Shown in pieces: positions 7,448 through 16,333 of a stretch of DNA of 64,000 nucleotides; position 1 is the first letter of the stretch; every line of letters starts with the position of its first letter. The notes beneath the pieces are model-generated. The model saw only the letters and a list, made by a program, of their open reading frames with translations. It made no database searches and was not told where the DNA came from. This DNA is from JADFNB01 sp036397455 (GTDB lineage Bacteria > Gemmatimonadota > Gemmatimonadetes > Gemmatimonadales > GWC2-71-9): positions 75,982 to 139,981 of the forward strand of contig DASWIX010000080.1 in the NCBI GenBank assembly GCA_036397455.1, in the 5' to 3' direction. Position numbers and translations under genes: made by a program.

Positions 7448-8268
7448 GGCGCTCCCTTGTGCTGGATATTGGTGATTCGCCCCAGTCCCATATTGGTCTT
7501 GGCCCGCTCGAAACGGTAGCCGAGATTGGTCAACAGCGGGGCAAGCAACTCGTCTTCACCGCGGTTGTCGCAGCGGGTCGACACGCCCACGGCCAGGACG
7601 GTATCGATACGGTTCGCGACCGCGAAAACGGTGTCGAGTACGCCCGCCACCTCATCGAGGGTGGTTTTGATCTCGACGATGGCCGAGAGGATTTTTTCCT
7701 GGAGGAGGTCCGGCTTGAGGGTCCCCGTCCCCGTGTCCGTCATGAGGTGGGTGATCGGGTTCTTCGGCTCGAACACGATGCCCCGCGCGGCCAACGCCAT
7801 CGTCATCGTCTGGATGTGGTGAAATCGGACCCCGACGCCGGGCCGTCCGAACTCGATGACATGGCCGACCTCGCCAACCGTCACACGATTCGAGACGTCG
7901 TTGGTCTTGACCTCTTCGGTCCCGCGTCCGTGGATGCCGGTCGACGCGTGCTCGACCAGCGGGTCGCTGAACACGCGGCGCACGATGCGCGGCCACTCGA
8001 GTTCTTCCATGACAAAGGCCGCGGTGGGACAGACGTCGGGTTCCGGTTCGAACCGGAAGCGAAACAGTTTCGCCAGCGCGCGGACGGCGCGCACGACGCC
8101 GGGGTTCAGGTGTTCCTGGCTCATGCCGCGGTAGCACGTGCCGCACTCGACGCATGCGTCGTAGTCGATCACCGCGCGGTTGATTGCCGGATCGATGGCG
8201 ATCGCCCCCATCGGACACACGGGAACGCAGTTGGCGCAGGCGACGCATTGTCTCGGGTCGATTTGCAC
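7444..8268 (-). CDS. 4Fe-4S dicluster ferredoxin-like protein with unknown C-terminal domain
   Basis: A 274-residue protein. The N-terminus has CVACANCVPVCPMGAI, a complete CxxCxxCxxxCP cluster motif, followed by CVECGTCYRGM, whose fourth Cys is displaced, perhaps to the later DVCPTAAF. The remaining ~190 residues, with a TEEVKTNDVSNRV and EFGRPGVGVRF region, are a conserved-looking domain that I cannot name. GTG 26 bases before the first Cys codon is chosen, with GGAACGG upstream; the longer ORF begins inside the heptamer repeat, which is not credible coding. It is the first gene of the operon with the CPCG protein, aminotransferase and GntP permease. An electron-transfer or Fe-S enzyme role is inferred. 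Confidence 0.78.
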   Translation of the reverse strand: MQIDPRQCVACANCVPVCPMGAIAIDPAINRAVIDYDACVECGTCYRGMSQEHLNPGVVRAVRALAKLFRFRFEPEPDVCPTAAFVMEELEWPRIVRRVFSDPLVEHASTGIHGRGTEEVKTNDVSNRVTVGEVGHVIEFGRPGVGVRFHHIQTMTMALAARGIVFEPKNPITHLMTDTGTGTLKPDLLQEKILSAIVEIKTTLDEVAGVLDTVFAVANRIDTVLAVGVSTRCDNRGEDELLAPLLTNLGYRFERAKTNMGLGRITNIQHKGAP

Positions 8269-8312
8269 GGTGACCGTTCCAGTTGGGCAGTCGTGTGTCG
8301 TTGCGGCGTAAG

Positions 8313-8368
8313 ATTCTGCAATCTGCAATCCGCAATCTGCAATCTGCAATCATCAATCTGCAATTCAC
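8313..8368. repeat. heptamer tandem array (AATCTGC)
   Basis: Eight consecutive 7-base units in strict phase; four are exact AATCTGC and the others differ by one to three bases (AATCCGC, AATCATC, AATTCAC). It lies between the pyruvate kinase stop and the ferredoxin-like start, in the 5' leader of the four-gene operon. It is the same family as the arrays near 3602 and 24170. Confidence 0.85.
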
Positions 8369-8372
8369 CCAA

Positions 8373-9824
8373 TCAAACCTGCAGGACCGTTACCGCCGGC
8401 GCGCTCGCCGCCGCGTCGGGTTGAAAGCCGCTGACCAGCAGCACGAAGTCTCCGTGTTCCGCCAGGCCGGCCTCGCGAGCAAGCCGGCGTGCCACGGCCG
8501 GGAACTCGGTGGCGGCGACATCGGAGCCGTGGACCGGGATGGTTCCCCAGGAGAGCATCAGGCGGCGGCAGGTGGATTCGTTGGCCGACGCCGCGATGAT
8601 GGGCGCCTGCGGTCGCCAGGCGGAGGCGATCGACGCCGAGTGACCGGTGCGGGAAAACACGACGATCGCCCGGACCATCAAGTCGCGAGACAGCCCCGCG
8701 GTCGCCCGGGCCACCGCGTCCTCCACCGCCATCACGACGCCACCGGCCGTCGATCGCGCGTCGCCGAACGCGCCGCGTTGCCACTGGTATCCCTCCGCAT
8801 CGCGCGCCACGCGATCCATCATGCTGACCGCTGCCACGGGATGACGTCCCGAAGCGGTTTCCGCGGACAGCATGACCGCGTCCGCTCCGCCGAACACCGC
8901 GGTGGCGACATCAGACACCTCCGCGCGCGTGGGGCGCGGATGTTCGATCATCGATTCCAGCATTTGGGTGGCGACGATCACCGGTTTGCCGTGGGCGCGA
9001 GCGAGGTCGACCAGCTGCGACTGTGCCACCGGCACGCGCTCGGGCGGCAGCTCCACGCCGAGGTCGCCGCGCGCCACCATGATGGCATCGCTGACCTCCA
9101 GAATGGACTCGATGGCGTCGAGCGCCTCGGGTTTCTCGATCTTCGAGACGATCGCCACACCGGCACCAGCCCGTTCCACGATTGCGCGGAGTTGCAGCAC
9201 GTCTTCCCGCCGCCGCACGAACGATAGCGCCAGGAAGTCCACACCGAGGTCGAGTGCGAAGCGGGCGTCGTCGCGGTCCTTGCTGGTGAGAGACGGCGCA
9301 GACACGGCGACATCGGGCAGGTTCATGCCCTTGCGGTCGCGCAGCGTCCCACCCACGATCACGCGGCATGCGACCTCTGAGCCATCGACCTGGACGACCC
9401 GCAACTCGAGGTTGCCGTCATCGAGCAGGATGCGGCTGCCGGGTTTCACGTCCGAGGCGAGGGCCTCGTATTGCGAGGGGATGAGATCGGCCGTACCGGT
9501 GACCGATCGAGTCGTCACCGTCACGGTCGCGCCCTCGGTCAACTCGACGGATCCGGTCGCGAACACGCCCGTGCGGATCTTGGGGCCGCAGAGATCGGCC
9601 AGGATTCCGACCGGCTTCCCCAGGCGCGCCGCGACCGCCCGCACCGTTGCATAGACCTCCGCGTGTCCCGCCTGCTCACCGTGCGACATGTTCAATCGGA
9701 AGACGTCGGTGCCGGCGTCGATGAGATGCTCGACCATCTCGGGACTCGCTGACGCCGGGCCGAGTGTCGCGACGATCTTGGTGCGGCGGCGCAGCAACGG
9801 GGAACGGGTAGTGGAGATCGGCAT
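8373..9824 (-). CDS. pyk: pyruvate kinase
   Basis: A 483-residue cytoplasmic glycolytic enzyme converting phosphoenolpyruvate and ADP to pyruvate and ATP. RRTKIVATLGPAS opens the barrel, FRLNMSHG and LADLCGPKIRTG follow, KIEKPEAL provides the catalytic Lys region, and MVARGDLGVELP is the metal and substrate loop. The length is normal for a bacterial enzyme with a C-terminal regulatory domain. ATG of MPISTTRSP is preferred; the longer ORF adds an Arg-rich, unsupported N-terminus. Its 3' end is only 4 bases from the heptamer array. It stands apart from the aminotransferase operon downstream but could share transcription. Confidence 0.95.
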   Translation of the reverse strand: MPISTTRSPLLRRRTKIVATLGPASASPEMVEHLIDAGTDVFRLNMSHGEQAGHAEVYATVRAVAARLGKPVGILADLCGPKIRTGVFATGSVELTEGATVTVTTRSVTGTADLIPSQYEALASDVKPGSRILLDDGNLELRVVQVDGSEVACRVIVGGTLRDRKGMNLPDVAVSAPSLTSKDRDDARFALDLGVDFLALSFVRRREDVLQLRAIVERAGAGVAIVSKIEKPEALDAIESILEVSDAIMVARGDLGVELPPERVPVAQSQLVDLARAHGKPVIVATQMLESMIEHPRPTRAEVSDVATAVFGGADAVMLSAETASGRHPVAAVSMMDRVARDAEGYQWQRGAFGDARSTAGGVVMAVEDAVARATAGLSRDLMVRAIVVFSRTGHSASIASAWRPQAPIIAASANESTCRRLMLSWGTIPVHGSDVAATEFPAVARRLAREAGLAEHGDFVLLVSGFQPDAAASAPAVTVLQV

Positions 9825-9892
9825 GGCCTCAAGAGTGGAGCGCCGTCGAGGGGGACGCAATAGCGCGATCGCGACCCGACGCCCGCGCGCGT

Positions 9893-11824
9893 TCAACCGT
9901 TCCCGTCGCGGGATTCCTCGATTGCGGCGATCTGTTGCTCGATCTCTTCCCACTCGGCCATGAGGTCTGTGAGGGCCGCCTGGAGATCGTGCCGCTCCGC
10001 CTCGCGCGCGCGCATCTCCTCGGCGGGCGTCTCGACGAAGTAATCCGGCTCGCAGAAGCGGCCGTCGATTTCCTCCACGCGCGCTTCCGCGGTCTCGATC
10101 CGTTGCGTGACCGCGTCGAGCCGCCGGTGCAGCGAGTCGGCGGGCCGCCTGCCGGTCGGCTTGGTCGCCGGGCGCCTGCCGGCCTTCTTCTCCCGCTTTG
10201 CCTTGAGTACGACGCGATCGACGTCGAGGTGGTCGTCACCGCAGGCATGGACGTACTCGTCGTACGTACCACGGTAGTCGGTCATGCCGTCGGCGCGGAT
10301 CTCGAGCACCCGCGTTGCCAACTGACTGACGAACCAGCGGTCGTGCGATACGAGAATCAGCGTACCGGTGAACGCCTGCAGTCCTTCGACCAGGGCTTCG
10401 ATCGATTCGAGATCCAGATGGTTGGTCGGTTCGTCGAGCACGAGCACGTTGGGCCGCTCGATACCGAGACGAGTGAATACCAGACGCGTGATCTCGCCAC
10501 CGGAGAGCGCGCTCAGTGGCTTTTTCCCGTCGTCGCCCGAGAAGAGCATGAGACCCATCGCGCCGCGCACGTACCCGAAGTCGCGTTCGGGACAGCAGCG
10601 CCACACCCACTGCTCCGCCGTCCCGCTCCGCGCGTCGAACGCTTCCTGGTGATCCTGCGCGAAGTAGCTGGGATGCGTTTCGTAGCCCCAATCGACCGCG
10701 CCGGCATCGGCGTCGAGTTCGCCCATCATGACCTTCAACAGTGTCGACTTGCCGACGCCGTTCGGCCCCATGATGGCCAGGCGATCGCCGCGCACCACCG
10801 TGAGGTCCACCCCATGCAACACCGCGTTGTCGCGGAACGCCTTCTTCACGCCCTTCACCGCCAACACGTCGCGGCCGCTGTCTCGTCGCGGCTCAAAGCG
10901 AAAGGTGGGGTAGCGCCGCGAGCTTGGCGGCAACTCCTCCAGCGATTCCGCTTGCTTCTCGATCATCCGCAGCTTGCTCTGGGCCTGGCGTGCCTTGCTC
11001 GCCTTGGCGCGGAAGCGATCGACGAACTTCTGGTGATGGGCAATCTCGCGCTCGCGACCCGCGATGTCCTTCACCCGGCGTTCCCGCTCGGCCTGCTTCG
11101 CCTGGAGGAAGTCGCTGTAGTTCCCGGGATACGACAGCACGGTCTGATAGTCGACGTCCAGAATGGTCGTGACCACGTTGTCGAGGAACCGGTGGTCGTG
11201 GGAAATCACCAGGACCGGTCCGCGAAAGTCACGCAGGAATTTCTCCAGCCACCGAATCGACAGGATGTCGAGATGATTGCTCGGCTCATCGAGCAGCAAC
11301 ACGTCGGGATGGCTCGCGAGCACCTGCGCCAGCAGGACACGAAGTCTGAACCCGCCCGACAAGGTTGAGATCGGGTGACGGTGCACCGATGAGGGGATGC
11401 CGAGACCTTCAAGGATGGTCGCCGCCCGCGCCTCCGCGGTATACCCATCGTGCCGCTGTACGATCTCCTCGAGCGCGGTAAACCGGTCGGCATCGAATGA
11501 CACCGCAGCGTTGGCCAACAGCACTTCGCGTTCGCGCATCGCGCCCCAGAGTTCGGGGTTGCCTTGGAGCGCCACGGCGAGAATCTCTTGCTCGTCGTAC
11601 ACGAACTGGTCCTGGCGGAGCACGCCAAGCCGGAGCTTCTTGGCGACGGACACGGTCCCGTCATCGGGGGTGAGGTCGCCGGCGAGGATGCGGAGCAAGG
11701 TGGTCTTGCCCGATCCGTTGGCGCCCACGAGCCCGTACCGTTCAGCCGGATTGAGCTGGAACGATGCTCCGGCGAACAGGGTGCGGTCGCCGAATGACTT
11801 GGCGAGGTTGGAAGCGGAGATCAC
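9893..11824 (-). CDS. ABC-F family ATPase (Uup/YheS-like)
   Basis: A 643-residue protein with two fused ATPase domains and no membrane segments, typical of ribosome-associated ABC-F proteins. Walker A motifs are GANGSGKTTLL and GPNGVGKSTLL; signature motifs are LSGGFRLRVLL and LSGGEITRLVF; Walker B regions read LLLDEPSNHLD and LVLDEPTNHLD. A charged linker rich in Arg and Lys lies between the domains, and the C-terminal ~90 residues (RRLDAVTQRIETAEARVEEID onward) are a predicted coiled coil. GTG start at the domain onset. Such proteins relieve stalled ribosomes or protect them from antibiotics; which applies here cannot be told. Confidence 0.92.
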   Translation of the reverse strand: MISASNLAKSFGDRTLFAGASFQLNPAERYGLVGANGSGKTTLLRILAGDLTPDDGTVSVAKKLRLGVLRQDQFVYDEQEILAVALQGNPELWGAMREREVLLANAAVSFDADRFTALEEIVQRHDGYTAEARAATILEGLGIPSSVHRHPISTLSGGFRLRVLLAQVLASHPDVLLLDEPSNHLDILSIRWLEKFLRDFRGPVLVISHDHRFLDNVVTTILDVDYQTVLSYPGNYSDFLQAKQAERERRVKDIAGREREIAHHQKFVDRFRAKASKARQAQSKLRMIEKQAESLEELPPSSRRYPTFRFEPRRDSGRDVLAVKGVKKAFRDNAVLHGVDLTVVRGDRLAIMGPNGVGKSTLLKVMMGELDADAGAVDWGYETHPSYFAQDHQEAFDARSGTAEQWVWRCCPERDFGYVRGAMGLMLFSGDDGKKPLSALSGGEITRLVFTRLGIERPNVLVLDEPTNHLDLESIEALVEGLQAFTGTLILVSHDRWFVSQLATRVLEIRADGMTDYRGTYDEYVHACGDDHLDVDRVVLKAKREKKAGRRPATKPTGRRPADSLHRRLDAVTQRIETAEARVEEIDGRFCEPDYFVETPAEEMRAREAERHDLQAALTDLMAEWEEIEQQIAAIEESRDGNG

Positions 11825-11879
11825 GGCGGGGCAATCTAATCAGGTCGCAGCCCGTCTCCCACGATGCAGCCGGATGCGC

Positions 11880-12827
11880 TCATCCCGGTGCACCCTGATC
11901 GCGTGCGGTCCGTTCGGGCGAACCGCCCCGCCAGACGGCCCAGACGTCAGCCACCGGCGCGCTCCCACCGGGAAGTGCGCCCCACGCGGTCGACGCGTCG
12001 AGCGGTACCTCGTCGATCCGGAACAGTTCCATCGCCGCGATGAATGTGAAATACGTCGCGCCCACCGGGATGGCGGCGGCGCCTTCGAGCCCGCCGTCCC
12101 CCAGGATGGCGGCGGCGAGCGCGAACACCCCGAACTTGATACACCACCGCGTGATCACGCCGATGCGCACGGAAGCCGGTGAGGTTCCCCGCACGAGCGC
12201 GAGCACATTGGGTCCGGCAAGGTAGGCCATCGCGGCGAGCCCGCCGATACCGCCCCCGAACGCCCACGATGCGAAGCCATATAGCGCGACCGTGAGGGCG
12301 AGCGACGACACGGCGAACACGCGGATCCCGCCACGCCCGTATCGCGCGCCGGCGGCCGCGACGACGAGGAAGGGGAAGCTGTGGATCGTGAGGAACTCGA
12401 TGGAGAGCAGCGCGTCCAGCGACCCCACGCCGCCGATAAGCGGCATCGGCCGGCCGAACTGCGCCGTCCAGAACGCCAGGGCGAGCAGGCCGACCCCCGC
12501 CGAGGCCAGGATGCTGTTCCCCGTGATCCGGGGTCCCAGGGCGGTCGCACCGATGCGGGCGGCGTCCCACGTCGTGCGGGCGCCCCGCACATGGGCCAGG
12601 TAGCGAAGTGGCAGCACCCACATGGCGAGTCCCGGCACGAGGAACACCAGGCCGAACACCAGGGCGAACGGAATGGCCACGGGCTCGACCGGCTGGTCGA
12701 GCCGCAGGATGCCCGTCGCGGCGAGCACCGGCAGCCCGCCCAGAAGGACGAGCGCTCCCGCGCCGAGCCAGGCGCCAAGCAGCCCGACCGATGACACAGC
12801 CGGCGGAGCGGACTGACGCGTGCTCAT
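11880..12827 (-). CDS. polytopic membrane protein of unknown function
   Basis: A 315-residue integral inner-membrane protein with about eight hydrophobic segments (for example VGLLGAWLGAGALVLLGGLP and the segment around IPFALVFGLVFLVPGLAMWVLP). I do not recognise a family. The C-terminal ~50 residues are hydrophilic and contain DVWAVWRGG. The internal ATG of MSTRQSAPP is preferred to the ORF start because the upstream 12 codons look non-coding. It is divergent from the SnoaL-like fragment and follows the ABC-F gene on the same strand at 55 bases, so co-transcription with it is possible. Confidence 0.65.
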   Translation of the reverse strand: MSTRQSAPPAVSSVGLLGAWLGAGALVLLGGLPVLAATGILRLDQPVEPVAIPFALVFGLVFLVPGLAMWVLPLRYLAHVRGARTTWDAARIGATALGPRITGNSILASAGVGLLALAFWTAQFGRPMPLIGGVGSLDALLSIEFLTIHSFPFLVVAAAGARYGRGGIRVFAVSSLALTVALYGFASWAFGGGIGGLAAMAYLAGPNVLALVRGTSPASVRIGVITRWCIKFGVFALAAAILGDGGLEGAAAIPVGATYFTFIAAMELFRIDEVPLDASTAWGALPGGSAPVADVWAVWRGGSPERTARDQGAPG

Positions 12828-12867
12828 GTCGCCAATCTGCACCTGACGCGACGCGCCCGGCAAACAG

Positions 12868-13194
12868 CGACCGCCACTCCAAGCCTTCGGCGCAGGCGAC
12901 CTGGATGCCTTGATGTCCGATTACGCAGCCGATGCCGTGTTGTTCCTGCCGGATGGCCCGCTGGTGGGATCGAGCGCCATACGGTCGGCGCTCGGAGGGT
13001 TGCTGGCGGAATTCGCCAAGCCGGGGGCAAGCTTCGAGATGCAGCGGCAGTCGGTGCACGCTGCCTACGCCTACATTCTGTGGACGGCCGAAACCGCCGA
13101 CAACATCTATGAGGTCGCCACGGACACGTTCGTCGTGTGGGATGACAGGATCGTCGCGCAGTCGTTCGCCGGGAAGATCACGCCGAAAGGTTGA
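12868..13194 (+). pseudogene. SnoaL/NTF2-fold protein, 5' truncated
   Basis: The clear reading frame from TTG 12910 or ATG 12913 gives 93-94 residues, with MSDYAADAVLFLPDG and a C-terminal DTFVVWDDRIVAQSFAGKI, matching the SnoaL-like family. Homology-like sequence continues upstream in the same frame (LQAFGAGDLDALMSDY, the usual first helix) but an in-frame TGA lies at 12844-12846 and no ATG or GTG lies between. The true N-terminus therefore has no normal start. Either a rare start is used or the gene lost its 5' end, perhaps in a deletion that brought it close to the divergent membrane protein. The stop is 4 bases from the convergent DUF362 gene. Confidence 0.55.
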
Positions 13195-13198
13195 CCCA

Positions 13199-14062
13199 TT
13201 AATCCAGGATTTCTCTGAGCCTCGCCGCGTAGGCGGTGCCGGCCTCGTCGTCGCGGACGAATGCGATGTCCTGGGGGCCCTGGATCCCCAGCCCGACGTC
13301 GACCGCCCGAGCCATCTGCTCCTGCTGGAAGATCGGCGTTTCCATGATCGCCGTATTGGCCGCCAGGTCGTTGAGAACCGCCAGGCCCACGGCGTCCACC
13401 GCCACCCGGTCCGTGCCGCCGATCATGACGTTGGCCCGCGCCAATCGCCCGCTCGAGGGACCACCGTCGGTGAACGCCTCCACACCGTCCATGATGATGA
13501 GCCGGGGTGTGTAACCCTGATTCAACTCGGCGATCATGCGGCGCATGTGGGGCGAGCGATGCATCCCTCGGCGAATCGATTTCGGCGTGAGGCCGACGGC
13601 GAGCTTCAACGACATGGTGAAGACACCGCCGTACGCGTGCGTCTTGAGGCAACAGGTGCTCACGTTGTGCTCCGACTCGACCCCCTTGGCCTCCATCACC
13701 TCCGCCGTGGGCGGAAAGGACGACTCCCCCACGACCACCTCGCGCGCGTCCCGCGCCTTCAACTCGCTGACGATCTGTGCCAGCGTATCGACATGCGTGC
13801 TGGCGGGAGAGGGGTCGGCGGTGTTGAAGTTTGGTTTGAGGTTCACCGCCTTGCCCGCGATGTCCGGCAAGTCGAGCAACGCCATGACGCGCCGCACGCC
13901 CTCCTTGCGGTCGCCGGTGCGGACGATCGCGACCGTCGTCTTCCGAGGGATCAGGTGGGAGCCCACCGTGCGCAGCGCAGGGCGGGGGACGAGGATCAAG
14001 CCCGCGGCAGCGCCCTTCAGAAAGTCGCGGCGATCGCAGGGAGGAAAATCAGTGGATGACAC
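13199..14062 (-). CDS. DUF362 domain protein, Tat-exported, internally shortened
   Basis: A 287-residue protein. GTG gives a short N-terminus leading to CDRRDFLKGAAAGL, a twin-arginine signal. The DUF362 fold is visible from KAVNLKPNFNTADP through VSTCCLKTHAYGGVFTMSLK and MIGGTDRVAVDAVG. In relatives I recall a ~40-50 residue segment between VMEAKG and the STCCLKTH motif; here these are almost adjacent, so an in-frame deletion is likely. The family is often found with Fe-S or iron-related functions, but the activity is not established. Downstream, its stop nearly meets the convergent SnoaL fragment. Confidence 0.75.
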   Translation of the reverse strand: MSSTDFPPCDRRDFLKGAAAGLILVPRPALRTVGSHLIPRKTTVAIVRTGDRKEGVRRVMALLDLPDIAGKAVNLKPNFNTADPSPASTHVDTLAQIVSELKARDAREVVVGESSFPPTAEVMEAKGVESEHNVSTCCLKTHAYGGVFTMSLKLAVGLTPKSIRRGMHRSPHMRRMIAELNQGYTPRLIIMDGVEAFTDGGPSSGRLARANVMIGGTDRVAVDAVGLAVLNDLAANTAIMETPIFQQEQMARAVDVGLGIQGPQDIAFVRDDEAGTAYAARLREILD

Positions 14063-14408
14063 AGCGTCCTCGCGGATTGGTGTCCGACATGGATCGCTGG
14101 GGCAAGGCGATGGGCCCGGGTGGTCCCGGTCCCGGCTGACAAAACGACCTGCGGGAAGTATGGTGCATTCCGCCGTCCGCGGGCAACCTGACGGTGGCAC
14201 CGCGCGTCTCAGGCTCGCGGCGCCGCCGGCATCCCACCAATGGGAGCCGGGGCCCGCCCGGAGCGATCAACGGCAATCCGCACGACTGATGATTGTGCGA
14301 TTGGGGCATCCGTCAGCACCTCGCTGAGTTGCCCTCCGGACCCTATCTTTACCGGCTTCAGATTCGGGTCTTCCGTTCCGGAGCGGCGAATTGTCCGAGG
14401 ATACGAAC
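14063..14408. other. divergent intergenic region
   Basis: 346 bases between the DUF362 start and the rfaE2-type start. They should contain both promoters. I see no convincing sigma-70 hexamer pair, no sigma-54 site, and no conserved small ORF; the GC content is as high as in coding DNA. The only clear signal is GAGGA seven bases before the rfaE2 ATG. Confidence 0.4.
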
Positions 14409-14921
14409 ATGGCTCACCTGGCGGACGCATCCAAAGTGTGCACGGCCGATGTGGCCGAGACGCGCGTGCGTGCTTGGCGGGAACGGGACGAACGAATCGT
14501 GTTCACGAATGGCTGCTTCGATCTGCTGCACGCCGGCCACGTCGCCTACCTCGAACAATCCAGACGTCTTGGCGATCGGCTGGTGATCGCCGTCAACAGT
14601 GATCGCTCCGTGCGGGCCGTGAAAGGCCCCGCGAGACCCGTGGTGGGTCAAGAGGACCGCGCGCGTATTCTGGCCGCCCTCGCGTTCGTAGACGCGGTGA
14701 TCATCTTCGACGAAGATACGCCGCTGGCGATCATCAACCGTCTGCGGCCGGATGTCATTACCAAGGGTCAGGACTACGCGGAGGACGATGTCATCGGTGG
14801 GGCGGAAGCGAAATCATGGGGTGGCCGCGTCGCGCTGATTCCGCTGCTCCACGGTCGCAGCACCACTGGGATACTGCAGCGCGCTCGGGCCGATCGCTCT
14901 ATCGAATCGGCAGGAAACTGA
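14409..14921 (+). CDS. rfaE2: D-glycero-beta-D-manno-heptose 1-phosphate adenylyltransferase
   Basis: A 170-residue nucleotidyltransferase matching the C-terminal half of HldE. FTNGCFDLLHAGHVAYL holds the HxGH ATP-binding motif, VNSDRSVRAVKG follows, and ITKGQDYAEDDVIGG and GRSTTGILQR complete the family pattern. It makes ADP-heptose for the LPS inner core, in the cytoplasm. ATG is supported by GAGGA at 7 bases; the longer TTG start is not needed. A separate kinase domain (RfaE1) is not in the window. GH29 begins two bases after its stop. Confidence 0.93.
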   Translation: MAHLADASKVCTADVAETRVRAWRERDERIVFTNGCFDLLHAGHVAYLEQSRRLGDRLVIAVNSDRSVRAVKGPARPVVGQEDRARILAALAFVDAVIIFDEDTPLAIINRLRPDVITKGQDYAEDDVIGGAEAKSWGGRVALIPLLHGRSTTGILQRARADRSIESAGN

Positions 14922-14923
14922 CT

Positions 14924-16325
<1,402 letters not shown>

Positions 16326-16333
<8 letters not shown>

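Noticed and set aside
8030..8065. GGTTCGAACC, similar to a tRNA T-loop
   Set aside because: A palindrome inside the ferredoxin-like coding region; no acceptor or anticodon arms around it.
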